Below are positions 48,201 through 57,917 of a stretch of 64,000 nt of DNA, piece by piece (position 1 is the first letter of the stretch; every line of letters begins with the position of its first letter). A model generated the notes under the pieces. The model was not told where the DNA came from. It did no database searches and worked only from the letters and a program-made list of their open reading frames with translations. A program made the translations under genes and the position numbers. Origin of the DNA: Pycnococcus provasolii. Lineage: Eukaryota > Chlorophyta > Pseudoscourfieldiophyceae > Pseudoscourfieldiales. Where the stretch lies: positions 248,001 through 312,000 of the forward strand of contig CP150552.1 in NCBI GenBank assembly GCA_049487715.1, read 5' to 3'.

Positions 48201-51200
48201 TTACTCTTCGTCATCGTCGTCATCGTCATCGTCGTCGTCGTCATCCTCCTCCTCCTGAAGCCATTCCACAAAAGCCTTAAGCTTCGTCGCCAAACCCTCC
48301 AGCTCTTTCTTACCCTCGGCTGATCCATGCCAAGCCAGGATCACATCCTCGTCGAGGGCATCCACGTCGTAGAGGAATTTGACGAGATGTGCAAATGTAG
48401 AAGCGACGGGGGCATGCTTAAAGCAATGTCTGACCATACCGTCGAGGGCAGCCTTCTGAGACATTAAGTGTAGCGTGAAGAAGTACTTCACAACCTTCGG
48501 CATTGCTGTCAACAGCGTCTTGAAGCGGACGAGGAATTCCTTATCGTTAGCACATTCCACGTTCGCATTTCGCAGTGCATCCCCATCCTTCATCGAGCCG
48601 TGCGGAACGCGCAGGCTAAGATTCAGCATCGATAACAGCAGAGGCTCCGCAACGTCACGGGCACCGCGCCCTTCAGCCTTGGCAGAAATCAGTAAACTTT
48701 CAACAAACTTCGCAGGCGGCCGTCCATCTACGAGGCTGTCAATCAATGACGACTCCACCGCTTCATACAGCATCTGTTTTTCCTTCGCCTCCGCCTCGCT
48801 TGCCGCGAGCGCACCGAGCGTGGCTGCGCGAAGGTTGCGAAGGCTAGTGTAGATGGCAGTGCCGTCACGTCGAAGACGACCGAGAAATTGTAGGTGGTCC
48901 TCGTACGTCAGCAGCCGGCCGAGGTCGTCCAGGAGGATGATCACGTCCACACCCTGGCAATCGGTACCGTAGATGCTGCTGTAGTCCACGACAAGCGTGT
49001 GAATAGGCGGCTGTTTCTTAAACATTGCCTTTTCTGGAACGTGCAGAAGCGTTTGCTGGAAGAGGCGCTTCACAAGACCTTCTTCGCCCTCGGCGCGGCT
49101 GTACGTGACGCCTCGCGACAGCATGACGAGAGTGTTGTCGTCCACCGTCTCCGCCTCCTCGGCGGAAATGGAGAGTCCGGTGGACAGCGCAATCTGCGCC
49201 TTGCCACCCTCAACGCTGAGCCCCTGCTTGGCCTCCTCCTCCTCATCCTTCGCGCGTCGCTTCTCCTCCTTCTCCGACAGCTTGTTCAGACGATCGGCCT
49301 CGCGCATGCGTGCCTTGAGCCGGTGAATACTCTCGTTCCACTTCTCCTCGTTTTCCATGCCCGCAAGCTGCATCGCTGTTCCGCGAGAGTCCACCGTGGC
49401 GATCATAGTGACGCCCGACTTTGAGCACATCTCGCGCAGCGTTGCCGCCGGGCGTGGTCGACCCGTCCACTTTTCGCGGAGCTGGTCAAAGCGCTTGCTC
49501 GAGAGCTCGGTGATCTCGCTCTCAAGTGCCTCGCGAACGCTCTTCAGCTCGCCGTGCAGTGCCATCCAGTCGCCGCCCTTCTCCTTTTTAGCTGCTTTGG
49601 CCTTGGAGCTGCCGCTGCTGAGAAGCTCGGTTCCCTGCTGCGATGTCAGGTGGCGAAGCAGCAGAATGCGCAGTCGCTCGTCGCATGCAATGGCATTCGA
49701 GAATTCTCCAAAGCTCTTGAAGAGGTGCAACGGGCTGAGCGGTGTCACCGTCTTCGCCTCCTGATCCCAGACATGTAGCTTCGAGGTGGGCAGGTCGTAC
49801 GGCTCCTGCGTGATGACGCACCGCTGAGCTGGCTCGCACCTGCCCTTCCACCAGTTGGGCAGCTTTCCCCACGGCTCGATGGTGGCGGAAGCGAGCACCG
49901 TTGTGTGAGGGGCGTCCCACATGATCTTCTTGCAGACTAAAAGCGTTCGATCATCGAGGTGGATTCCCATGTTCGGCTCGTCGTAGTACAGCAGCAGATT
50001 TGAGCGGTGGAATCGGTCGCCGAGGCTGTCAATTTCAGCGCGGCTATACGCGAGCAATTCCGCTGTGGCGTGCACGTCAGCCACAATCACGTCAGGCTGC
50101 CCGTTGCCGCGATCCATCAGCTCCTCGCCGAGGCGCTTCGCGAGGTGCAGCTGCTCTCCCAAAGGTCCGGATCCCATCGATCCCTTTTCGAGACTTTTGA
50201 TGAGCTCCGCCGCCTCGCTTCCCTCCTTGATGTCTCTGTTGCGCTTCGTACGGATCGAGTACGGGCGGCGCACTTGGAACTTCTTGTTGCCAGCCTTCGA
50301 CGCCGTCCAGTAGACAAGATTCTGCGCCTCGCACTCCTGACCGACGCGCTTCAGCACGTTCTTCGTGGGCACGCTGTAGATGAGCACCACGTTCGGATGA
50401 TTTCCCTTCAGCAGGTGAATGTGCGTCATGATCGCCGTGAACGTCTTACCGGAGCCCGTGGGCGTCGAGAGGATCACGTGAAGCGGGAGCGGCAGCTGCT
50501 CCTCGTTTCTCGCATGCTCAATCTCCGTTAGGTGTGTGTCCATCATGTCGAGCAGGTGCTCCTGGTGCTTGTAGCGAGTCGGCTTGCCGAACGGCGTGAA
50601 CTTGTTGAAGCAGCTGTACGACATCTCGAACGTCGAATCCTTCGTCGAGTCGCTGGCGTTATTCCACATCAGCCGAGCGGCTGTCCACTGCACGGAGTCC
50701 GGCCCTGCAGCCACGGCGTCGCGGCGAAGCTTAAGGAGATCGTTTGGGCCGCCACTCGAGATCGCCTCCAGGAAACGAAACGTGGGAACGTGGCCACCCT
50801 TCGGCCTCGACAGCACGTCGAGTATCTCCTCCTTCTTCATGTTGCTAAACTCCTTCTTCAGCTTCTTGTCCTCCGACATCTTCTCGTACATCTCGGGGTA
50901 GCACTGCTTGGCGAGCTTCTTGTACAGGCCGCCGCCGCTGTCGCGCTGGCTGTAGAAGAAGCCGAACGTCTCCTTCTCCCTCAGCTCGTACGACACCACG
51001 CTGCTTGACCACGGCTGGATTTCGTTCATGATCTTGTACGACGGCCCCATCTTCGTTCGTGCGACGACGTCGCGGTGGTCAATATCAAGCCAGTCCTGCG
51101 TGGTGAGTGTCGAGCCAACGTCCACCGCGTCGCTGTAGCCCTTGAGCATGCTCTTCTTCTTCGGCGCGGCGCTATCCTCCGACGCCGACTCCTCCTCCGG

Positions 51201-52958
51201 CGCTGGCGCACTAGATTCAGCACTCTCGTCCTCCGACGGTGAAACGGGCGGGGGTGGCGGGCCGGGCAAGGGCGTGTCAGGCAGCAGCAGAGCGCGCGTC
51301 TCCGACGCCCCAGATGGGCTTGCATCCGCCGCGCCGCACACATGCAGCATCACGGCGATGGCCACGGCGATGTTGCGCGGCAGCTTACCGCCGCTCTGCT
51401 CGAAGATCGCGTCGCACGTCTCTGCCACCGTCGCACGCACAACCGCCGCGGCGGCTGCAGTCGCATCTTCCTCCGAGACGGGTGGCGTATCCGCGACAGC
51501 CATTTCGGCGCTCACCAGGTCGTCAGCCGCGGTTTCGGCACGGAAGCGCCGTCGCGCCACCTCCGAGGCTGCAGCCGGCGCCTCGGCACCCGCCTTGGGC
51601 GCGACGAGAGGCAGGAAGGCGAGACGGGCAACGTCCGCCTCGTACAGGCCAGCCGCACCGACTGCCACCTTGTCATCTTCGCCGCCGCTGGGAGCTTGCC
51701 TGTTGGCCATCAAGGCTGAGGCGGCAGCCTGCAGCAGCGGCCTAATCTTATCCAGATCGACGGGGCGGATGTCCGTGCTGCTGAGGCCGACGCTTGCCCA
51801 CGCGAGCACGCACTCCGGGACGATCGATCTTGCGAGTCGCGTGACGAACGCCGGGTCAAGCCAGCCGCCCACGCCGCATGCGTTGAAAGCGCTCGCGGAA
51901 ACGCTCTCGTACGTGTCCTTCGGCGCCTCCGCCGACTCGCTGCTCGACGCGAGGTCCATCTGGCGTGCAGCCTCGGCATTCGACGCCGCGATGTCCTGGT
52001 CGACTCGTTTGCCAGCCTCGAGGTATGCCTCCACGCAGCTGTTGAATGTCTTCAGCTGCTCCTCCGAGAAGTCCTTGATTCCGAGCGTTTTCTGGAAGAA
52101 GGCGAGGTCGAGCTCGTCGTCGGGGTGCACGAGGCTGAGGGCGGCGGCGAGCGCGGGGCTTGGGATGGTTGGCAGATCCTCCTGCGCGAGCCTCTCCGCC
52201 TCTCCGTCCGGCGCGCCGCAGAAGTCGCGTGTGTCGTCCGTGCCCATCAGCACAGCCACCTGCGCCCGTCTCAGCGTCTCGATGCGATGCCCAAGCACCT
52301 TGGCCATTTCCGACCCTTCGGGAGCTAGGCGTTCGCGCCACCCGATCCAGCTCCCGTTCACGTCCCACACCTGGAACGTGCACGAGCTCACGTCGACGGA
52401 CGCGTCTGAGATGAAGCAGATGCGCTCGACGAATGGGAAGACGCAGAACACCGTGTCAGCGGTGAGCAGCGCGAACACCGCGCTTCCCATCTTCCTGTAC
52501 AGTCCCATGAGAAGTCTTGGCGCGGAGTGCGAGGCTCTCAGCAGTCGGCACCCTCGCGCGTCGACGAGCGCCTGCGTGAACACCATGGATGCTGACGGTC
52601 CCGGTATGGACGTTCGTTCCGCGTGTCTCCTCCTTCGCCTGACGAATGTCGCCACGTGGCTAGGCTCGACGCCGCTCTCGACGCACGAGTCCATGACGAT
52701 GTAGAGTTTGAGTCCCGTGCTCTGTAGTCCTTGTATGTACCTGAAAGTTTCCAAGTAGATTGCGCTGTGCAGTTCTTCGGTTCTGTAGTCGACGGGTGCC
52801 CCTCTGGACGCGACGCGCGCGACAACCAAGTCGAAGAGTGCGGTAGCGTCGATGAGTAAGATGTTACCCGCCTGGGAGGTCATTTCGCGCGCGCAGAGCG
52901 TGACGACGCGCGGCTTGGAGTGGCGCTCCAGCTGAGAGCGGAGACCTTGTATGCCCAT
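48201..52958 (-). CDS. XPG/PIN-like nuclease domain fused to a superfamily 2 helicase, 1585 residues
   Basis: Single reading frame from the ATG at 52958. The N-terminus MGIQGLRSQLERHSKP is the XPG-N/FEN1 opening; LLIDATALFDL and LYIVMDSC follow at the usual spacing. The XPG-I region (MVFTQALVDARGCRLLRASH, then ALLTADTVFCVF) keeps the TAD aspartate but has lost the E-x-E acids, so it is probably inactive or weak (compare Mkt1/Asteroid). Residues about 300-780 are mostly low-similarity, with KFTPFGKPTRYKHQEHLL before the helicase core. Core motifs are STPTGSGKTF (Walker A, about 828), LLLYYDEPNM (DEPN box, about 990), LASATIE (about 1023), YGTDCQGVDVIILLD (about 1330) and LQFLGRLRRDGTA (about 1355). 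The protein ends in an Asp/Glu tail. Confidence 0.85.
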   Translation of the reverse strand: MGIQGLRSQLERHSKPRVVTLCAREMTSQAGNILLIDATALFDLVVARVASRGAPVDYRTEELHSAIYLETFRYIQGLQSTGLKLYIVMDSCVESGVEPSHVATFVRRRRRHAERTSIPGPSASMVFTQALVDARGCRLLRASHSAPRLLMGLYRKMGSAVFALLTADTVFCVFPFVERICFISDASVDVSSCTFQVWDVNGSWIGWRERLAPEGSEMAKVLGHRIETLRRAQVAVLMGTDDTRDFCGAPDGEAERLAQEDLPTIPSPALAAALSLVHPDDELDLAFFQKTLGIKDFSEEQLKTFNSCVEAYLEAGKRVDQDIAASNAEAARQMDLASSSESAEAPKDTYESVSASAFNACGVGGWLDPAFVTRLARSIVPECVLAWASVGLSSTDIRPVDLDKIRPLLQAAASALMANRQAPSGGEDDKVAVGAAGLYEADVARLAFLPLVAPKAGAEAPAAASEVARRRFRAETAADDLVSAEMAVADTPPVSEEDATAAAAAVVRATVAETCDAIFEQSGGKLPRNIAVAIAVMLHVCGAADASPSGASETRALLLPDTPLPGPPPPPVSPSEDESAESSAPAPEEESASEDSAAPKKKSMLKGYSDAVDVGSTLTTQDWLDIDHRDVVARTKMGPSYKIMNEIQPWSSSVVSYELREKETFGFFYSQRDSGGGLYKKLAKQCYPEMYEKMSEDKKLKKEFSNMKKEEILDVLSRPKGGHVPTFRFLEAISSGGPNDLLKLRRDAVAAGPDSVQWTAARLMWNNASDSTKDSTFEMSYSCFNKFTPFGKPTRYKHQEHLLDMMDTHLTEIEHARNEEQLPLPLHVILSTPTGSGKTFTAIMTHIHLLKGNHPNVVLIYSVPTKNVLKRVGQECEAQNLVYWTASKAGNKKFQVRRPYSIRTKRNRDIKEGSEAAELIKSLEKGSMGSGPLGEQLHLAKRLGEELMDRGNGQPDVIVADVHATAELLAYSRAEIDSLGDRFHRSNLLLYYDEPNMGIHLDDRTLLVCKKIMWDAPHTTVLASATIEPWGKLPNWWKGRCEPAQRCVITQEPYDLPTSKLHVWDQEAKTVTPLSPLHLFKSFGEFSNAIACDERLRILLLRHLTSQQGTELLSSGSSKAKAAKKEKGGDWMALHGELKSVREALESEITELSSKRFDQLREKWTGRPRPAATLREMCSKSGVTMIATVDSRGTAMQLAGMENEEKWNESIHRLKARMREADRLNKLSEKEEKRRAKDEEEEAKQGLSVEGGKAQIALSTGLSISAEEAETVDDNTLVMLSRGVTYSRAEGEEGLVKRLFQQTLLHVPEKAMFKKQPPIHTLVVDYSSIYGTDCQGVDVIILLDDLGRLLTYEDHLQFLGRLRRDGTAIYTSLRNLRAATLGALAASEAEAKEKQMLYEAVESSLIDSLVDGRPPAKFVESLLISAKAEGRGARDVAEPLLLSMLNLSLRVPHGSMKDGDALRNANVECANDKEFLVRFKTLLTAMPKVVKYFFTLHLMSQKAALDGMVRHCFKHAPVASTFAHLVKFLYDVDALDEDVILAWHGSAEGKKELEGLATKLKAFVEWLQEEEDDDDDDDDDDDDEE

Positions 52959-53399
52959 GCTATATTGATAGACCAGAGATATACCAGATATATACTTTGG
53001 GAAGACGAAGATGAAGATAAAAAACGATATAAAAATGAAAAAACAGAATGGGGGCAAAGCAGGCCAGCGAGGTGGCGGCTGCCCAATACAACGCCCTGCC
53101 CGGAAAGAAAGAAGAGGTATCCCCCTCCCTCTCCCCTCCTCGCCCTATTTATTTTAGCTATTCCTTCGCACCTCAGGGAGTTTCGGGGTTGGTTTTTGTT
53201 TTGGGGGTTTTTGTTTAGGGGTTTGGTTTTGGGGTTTGTTTTAGGGGTTTTTGGGTTAGGGGTTTCTTCTTCTTCTTCTTCTTCCTCTTCCATTTTTGCG
53301 TTTCATCATTTCGCACTTTCGTTTCGCGCCTTCTTGAGCAGTCATCGCTCGGTCCGTCATCGGTTGGTCATCGGTTAACCTGGCAGTGAGTCGTCAGTC
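52959..53399. promoter_or_regulatory. Divergent promoter with degenerate TTTAGGGG tract
   Basis: Shared 5' region of the helicase-fusion and epsilon-tubulin genes. A T/G-rich stretch at 53184-53265 carries variant telomere-like words (TTTAGGGG, TTTTGGGG, TTAGGGG), followed by (TTC)n at 53265-53284. Confidence 0.55.
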
Positions 53400-54902
53400 A
53401 TGCCGCGCGAGCTCGTCACGCTGCAAGTCGGCCAGGCGGGAAACCAGGTGGCGTGCCGGTTCTGGGAACTCGCACTGCACGAACACGCAGCGCACTCATC
53501 GCTCTACGGAGACGCCATCAGCACCATCTTCGCGAACGTAGACGCGAGAGGACAAGCCATACCGCTCTCCTCGGGACCGTCGCTGTCGCCGTCGTGCCCC
53601 ATATTCAGCCTGCGCGCACGTGCGGTGCTCGTCGACATGGAGGAGTCAGTAACGGCCGCCATCCTAAGAGGAAAGCTGAGGGAAATCTTCAGTGGACCGC
53701 CTGTCATCGCGGGAAGCGGAGGGAGTGGAAACAACTGGGCACAGGGGTTCGTCGAGCACGGACCGGCGAAAAGGGACGTCATACTAGACGCCGTCAGAAG
53801 ACAGGTAGAGGACTGCGATTCTCTACAGGGGTTTCTCATGATGCACAGCCTAGGAGGAGGAACGGGTAGCGGCGTCGGAAGCTACCTTCTCACCGCGCTC
53901 GCGGATGAGTACCCCGAGGCGTATCGGATATCAGCACCCATCTTCCCCAGCGGCGACGACGACGTCGTGACGAGCCCATACAACGCGCTGCTTGCCGCCT
54001 CGAAACTCGTCGAGGCGGCGGACTGCGTCGTGCCGCTCGACAACGCCGCCCTGCTTCGCACGGTGGAGTCCACTTCCGCGACAACAACCCCTGTCTCCTC
54101 GGGTGGAAGCAAGAGCACGGGAGGAAAGCCGTTCACAGCGATGAACACCGCAGCGGCCACAGCACTTCTCGGGCTCACGGCGCCGGTGCGCTTTCCCGGC
54201 TCACTGAACGTCGACCTCGGCGAGCTCGCAACGAACCTCGTTCCATACCCACGCCTCCACTTCCTCTCCGCCAGCTGCGTTCCTTCAACCACCAACACCA
54301 GCGCGTCGACTGCGAGTGCAGCCGTTGCCGCTCGGTCCTCCTCATCGCATGTGCGCGCATCAGGCGCGTCGAGGACGCGTGAGCTCACGGCTGATGCGAT
54401 GTATCGCGCATGTCTTCAGCCAGCGCACCAGCTGAACAGCCACGTGGATCCGATGCGCGGAACGAACCTTGCCGTCGCACTTCTTCATCGCGGCGATGCA
54501 AGCTTGGACGATGCGGAGCGCGGCGTGCGCTACCTTAGAAGTAAGTGCCGCATGGTGTCGTGGAATCCGCACGGATTCAAGGTGGGCCTTTGTAGCGTGC
54601 CGCCCATAGGATACGAGCGAAGCCTGTGCATGTTGAGCAACAACTGCAGCGTGCACGGTGGGCTGACAAGCTTGTCGGACCGCTTTCAGATGCTGTGGAA
54701 GCGGCGCAGCTACGCGCACCATTACACAAACTACCTGAGCGAGGCTGACATCGAAGCGGCGCATGAAACGGTGGTTGGTGTGGCAGAGCAGTACCGCGCA
54801 ATCCACCGCAAAAATGAGAACGGCGGCAACGAGCATGATGACGACGACGGCGCGATGTATCGTCGTCGTCGACGTAGCCTTGGGTTGTGCTTCAGCACGT
54901 GA
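53400..54902 (+). CDS. TUBE1: Epsilon-tubulin
   Basis: 500 residues. The N-terminus ELVTLQVGQAGNQVACRFWE and LALHEHAA matches epsilon-tubulin more than alpha or beta. The family-specific GSGNNWAQGF, DCDSLQGFLMMHSLGGGTGS and IFPSGDDDVVTSPYN confirm this. The nucleotide loop GGGTGSG is intact. Ser/Ala-rich insertions (near residues 225-240 and 300-325) lengthen it beyond the usual 475 residues. Epsilon-tubulin forms a module with delta-tubulin at centrioles and basal bodies, where it stabilises triplet microtubules. Lineages lacking centrioles usually lack it, so the organism probably builds flagella or centrioles at some stage. It is head-to-head with the helicase-fusion gene. Confidence 0.93.
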   Translation: MPRELVTLQVGQAGNQVACRFWELALHEHAAHSSLYGDAISTIFANVDARGQAIPLSSGPSLSPSCPIFSLRARAVLVDMEESVTAAILRGKLREIFSGPPVIAGSGGSGNNWAQGFVEHGPAKRDVILDAVRRQVEDCDSLQGFLMMHSLGGGTGSGVGSYLLTALADEYPEAYRISAPIFPSGDDDVVTSPYNALLAASKLVEAADCVVPLDNAALLRTVESTSATTTPVSSGGSKSTGGKPFTAMNTAAATALLGLTAPVRFPGSLNVDLGELATNLVPYPRLHFLSASCVPSTTNTSASTASAAVAARSSSSHVRASGASRTRELTADAMYRACLQPAHQLNSHVDPMRGTNLAVALLHRGDASLDDAERGVRYLRSKCRMVSWNPHGFKVGLCSVPPIGYERSLCMLSNNCSVHGGLTSLSDRFQMLWKRRSYAHHYTNYLSEADIEAAHETVVGVAEQYRAIHRKNENGGNEHDDDDGAMYRRRRRSLGLCFST

Positions 54903-55820
54903 CTTTTACACTTGTGTGTTAAAACATTTGTATAATTAATTACGTGTATTTGTGTGTGTTACAGTAGTACTATGCAATAGAATGTTTTTTTTTGTACAAT
55001 GTCCATCTCATCTCATCTCGACTTGGCGTGCGAAATCGTGTTTCGCGAGTGGATTGGCGGCAAGACAGAGGCCGGCCGCAAACGCTTGAAATGGGCAAGG
55101 AGGTGTAGCCGTGTACTGTAGGTACGAAGTGTGGTCATTTTTAAGGCCCTGCACCTGGGAGCAGCATCTTCCGAGTTCCCGGTCGGGCCAGATGGTCGGG
55201 CTGTCAGGGGTGGCGAGTTCGGACTCCAGGAAGAATCCCCTGGCAACTCCCCTGGCACCTGGAAGAACCTCCTGGAAGAACCAGGAATTCAGACCAAGGA
55301 AACCGACTAAGGGACTATGAAAGACGACAAGAGCCATACATTTAACAGCTGTTTTCGTTCAAGAACGAATCCCCTGAAAGATTCCTCCCTCCCCGGCGCC
55401 CGCACCCAGACCCGCACCCGGGAGATCCGAACGCGTTTTGGGGGAATTCCTCGGATAAACGGATTTGTCTGAGGCTGAAAAAACAGGTGGCAAAGCACGC
55501 TTCCCCCACGCACGCGGCCATTCCGCTTCCGCTTCCGACCGTTGGTGACGAGCTTGGTGGTCCGCTTGGTGCCCGTGTCAATAGCCGCTAGTAAGCTGGC
55601 TGGCTTACTTGTTCTTACTGGCTTACTTTAGGCTTACTACAGTACGCTTTCGTTAGGTGTTGCTTTGGTATCTATTTATGGTAAGATTGGGGTAATAAGG
55701 TTAGCAGCTCTAGCTTAGCAGTACTGGTTACCAGGTGGTTTCGTTTGCTCTTTGTGGTGCTCGTGGTATTCGCTTTCTTCTCGGAGCGGTTTCGTCTTTC
55801 ATCCCACCTTTACGTTAATC
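54903..55820. other. Intergenic region, no gene seen
   Basis: TG-rich tail after epsilon-tubulin, then CCTGGAAGAA/CCTGGCAA-type repeats (about 55209-55285) and a TACAGTA word near 55638. An AAGGTTAGC motif at 55698-55706 lies about 115 bp before the RING-gene start codon. No conserved frame. Confidence 0.5.
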
Positions 55821-57041
55821 ATGAGTGCGCTTCGTGAAAATACAAACGGTTTCCTCGACGACGACTTCGAGGAGGAACTCGAACAGCAAATGTTTGGCTT
55901 GGACCTCGACGACGACAATGACGAAGAAGAAAACCATAACCATAACGACAACGACACCAACGACACCAACGCGCTCGCGTTGGAACGAAATCTGCCATTC
56001 TTAAATAACGAGCCGTTCTACACGCCTGCGAATTTGGAGTCGTGCATAGACGAAGACGCCCCAGAAGACGAAGAGGATGAGGACCAAGCCGACTTTGAAG
56101 TTGAGCCGTGCCCCATCTGCTTCCGCGTGCCCGGCGACGCGACCGAAGACGACGGCGCGTTCGCCGTCGACCACCTGTGCGCGGTGAAGGGCTGCCAGCA
56201 CAAGTTCTGCCTCAGCTGCATCGTGACGTGGGCAGAGCTCCGTGACCCCGCGCCGCCGTCGTGCCCGACGTGCAAGCAGGACTTCACGCACATCTACGTC
56301 AACCGCACGGAGGATGGCGTGCCCACCGGCGAGTTTTTTCGGGAGGAGCACATCACAGTGCTTCGCACAGTCAGCTGGATTCAGAAAGATGCGCTTGCGC
56401 TCAAGGGCAAGAAGCCTGCAACATGGGTGGGCGAGGATGACGCGATGCGCCCGGCATTCTCGATGCACGATGCATACGACGACGACTACGAGTCTGACGG
56501 AGACTACGACGGCGCGGAGTACGAGGATCGCATGAGCCACAAGAACAAGCAGGCGCTGAGGCGCATGCGCGGTGACGGCAGCTCGAGCGGCGGTAGCAGC
56601 TCAGCGGCGAGGCGCGTCGTCGGCAACCGTCGGTGGGGTTCCGGAGGGTACGTTGCGGGCGGTCGCGTCATGGCGCGTCCCGTCGTTCAGCCGCACGCCG
56701 CGTCGCCGTCGACGCCGACCAACACGCAGAGCAGCGGCGCCGTGGCTGTTCCATCTGGCAAGGGCAAGGGTGTGGCCATGGCCGCAAGCCCAAGCGCGTG
56801 CGGCGGGGCGTCGCCGTCGCCATCCAGCAAGCCCGTAAACAAAAAGGCGGAGAAGCGCGCGGCGAAGGCTGAGGAGAAGCTGCGCAAGGAGGCGGAGAAG
56901 GCGGAGCGTCGTCGTCTTCGCGTCAGCGGCGGAGGCAAAGCGGATGTGGCAAAGCCGGATGCTGTGGAGAAGTTGCTGGAGCAGCAGGAGGAGGCTGAGA
57001 ATTTTTTGACAACAGCTACGGATAGTACCGTAGCGATATAA
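55821..57041 (+). CDS. RING-finger protein, likely E3 ubiquitin ligase
   Basis: 406 residues from the ATG at 55821 (an upstream in-frame ATG at 55752 is less likely). Acidic N-terminus with Asp/Glu and Asn runs, then a C3HC4-type RING at about 95-155: EPCPICFRV, AVKGCQHKFCLSCIVTW, PPSCPTCKQDF. The next segment (THIYVNRTEDGVPTGEFFRE) is typical of PHD/RING proteins with a following conserved strand. The C-terminal half is disordered, Ser/Gly-rich, ending in a Lys/Glu-rich helix and a Glu-rich tail. It would recruit E2 enzymes; substrates unknown. Confidence 0.83.
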   Translation: MSALRENTNGFLDDDFEEELEQQMFGLDLDDDNDEEENHNHNDNDTNDTNALALERNLPFLNNEPFYTPANLESCIDEDAPEDEEDEDQADFEVEPCPICFRVPGDATEDDGAFAVDHLCAVKGCQHKFCLSCIVTWAELRDPAPPSCPTCKQDFTHIYVNRTEDGVPTGEFFREEHITVLRTVSWIQKDALALKGKKPATWVGEDDAMRPAFSMHDAYDDDYESDGDYDGAEYEDRMSHKNKQALRRMRGDGSSSGGSSSAARRVVGNRRWGSGGYVAGGRVMARPVVQPHAASPSTPTNTQSSGAVAVPSGKGKGVAMAASPSACGGASPSPSSKPVNKKAEKRAAKAEEKLRKEAEKAERRRLRVSGGGKADVAKPDAVEKLLEQQEEAENFLTTATDSTVAI

Positions 57042-57101
57042 ATATAAATATAATGTATGAACAAAATAAAAAAAGAGAAAGATACGTTTCTATGTTACGT
57101 T

Positions 57102-57695
57102 TTAACGCCTGATGGCGTGCGTTCTTCCCTGGTACAGAGGTACAAAGTCAGGTCGAAAGTTGAGGCTTTCGTTTGCGCTTTCCGCGAGTTCGCTTCTGAT
57201 TGGTTTGAGCGTTCCTGCGAGTGACATTCCTGCAAACATGGTGAGAAACGCCGCGACGGCGCACTCCGCGATGACGACTGTGGGTGCATACTCGAATTCG
57301 AGCGCGTCCATTTTCAGCTGGTGTCGGTCTGTATCATATATTGAGGGATATTGGGATATTCGTGTGGGTGAAACAGTCCGTGAGTAAATTCACTGGTGCG
57401 CGAAAGGAGTGATTTGATCCTGTCTTGATCCTGTCCACCAGGCAACGAAGGGGAACTTTCCCCCGCGGCGTGACGTCCAAAAGGCACGGACGTCAAAAAA
57501 AAAAAGGGTACGAGCCAACTTTTATTCGAATCTGCATAAGTCTGCAAACCCACCAAAGTGAACCCACCAAGACCCCTGGGGTCCAAGCCAAGACGTACAC
57601 TGTATGGTCAACCATGACGCGTGTGCGAACACGAGGAACCCAAACGCGCATATAACCGAAGGAAAGAAATAACCTTGTTGAGTGACGGACGACAT
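57102..57695 (-). CDS. EMC5: ER membrane protein complex subunit 5 (MMGT/EMC5), two exons
   Basis: Exon 1 is 57695-57599 and exon 2 is 57328-57102, with a 270-nt intron that has donor T|GTACGT and acceptor ACAG|AC. Joined, they give 107 residues, the usual EMC5 length. Exon 1 holds the first membrane helix (SVICAFGFLVFAHASWLTIQ). The junction yields a YRHQLK-type sequence equivalent to the AxQHRSY of the animal protein. Exon 2 has the second helix (VVIAECAVAAFLTMFAGMSL) and the closing FRPDFVPLYQGR, comparable to HPSFYVFNHRG. EMC inserts tail-anchored and multi-pass proteins into the ER membrane. It is head-to-head with the NRF-6-like gene across a telomere-like array. Confidence 0.8.
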
Positions 57696-57777
57696 GGTTT
57701 TCCCGAAGGGCAGGAAAAACGATGGTGATGGTGGGCAGAGATGAGGGAGGCGGGCGGCGCTCCCCTCAAGCCTCTGC

Positions 57778-57860
57778 CAACCCTAACCCTAATAACCCTA
57801 ACCCTAATAACCCGAAACCCTAACCCAGTAACCCTAACCCGAATCATAGAACCCTAACCC
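57778..57860. repeat. Telomere-like CCCTAA array in divergent promoter
   Basis: ACCCTAA units interspersed with TAACCCTAA and CCCGAAACCC words, from 83 bp upstream of the EMC5 start codon to 58 bp upstream of the NRF-6-like start codon. Confidence 0.85.
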
Positions 57861-57917
57861 AGGTACAAGGAACAAGGAACGCCACGCATTGTGGTGACGT
57901 GGAATGCGCGGCATTCC

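Noticed and set aside
51142-52704. 520-codon plus-strand frame inside the helicase-fusion gene
   Set aside because: Ser/Ala-rich mirror frame caused by GC-rich codon use; no domain.
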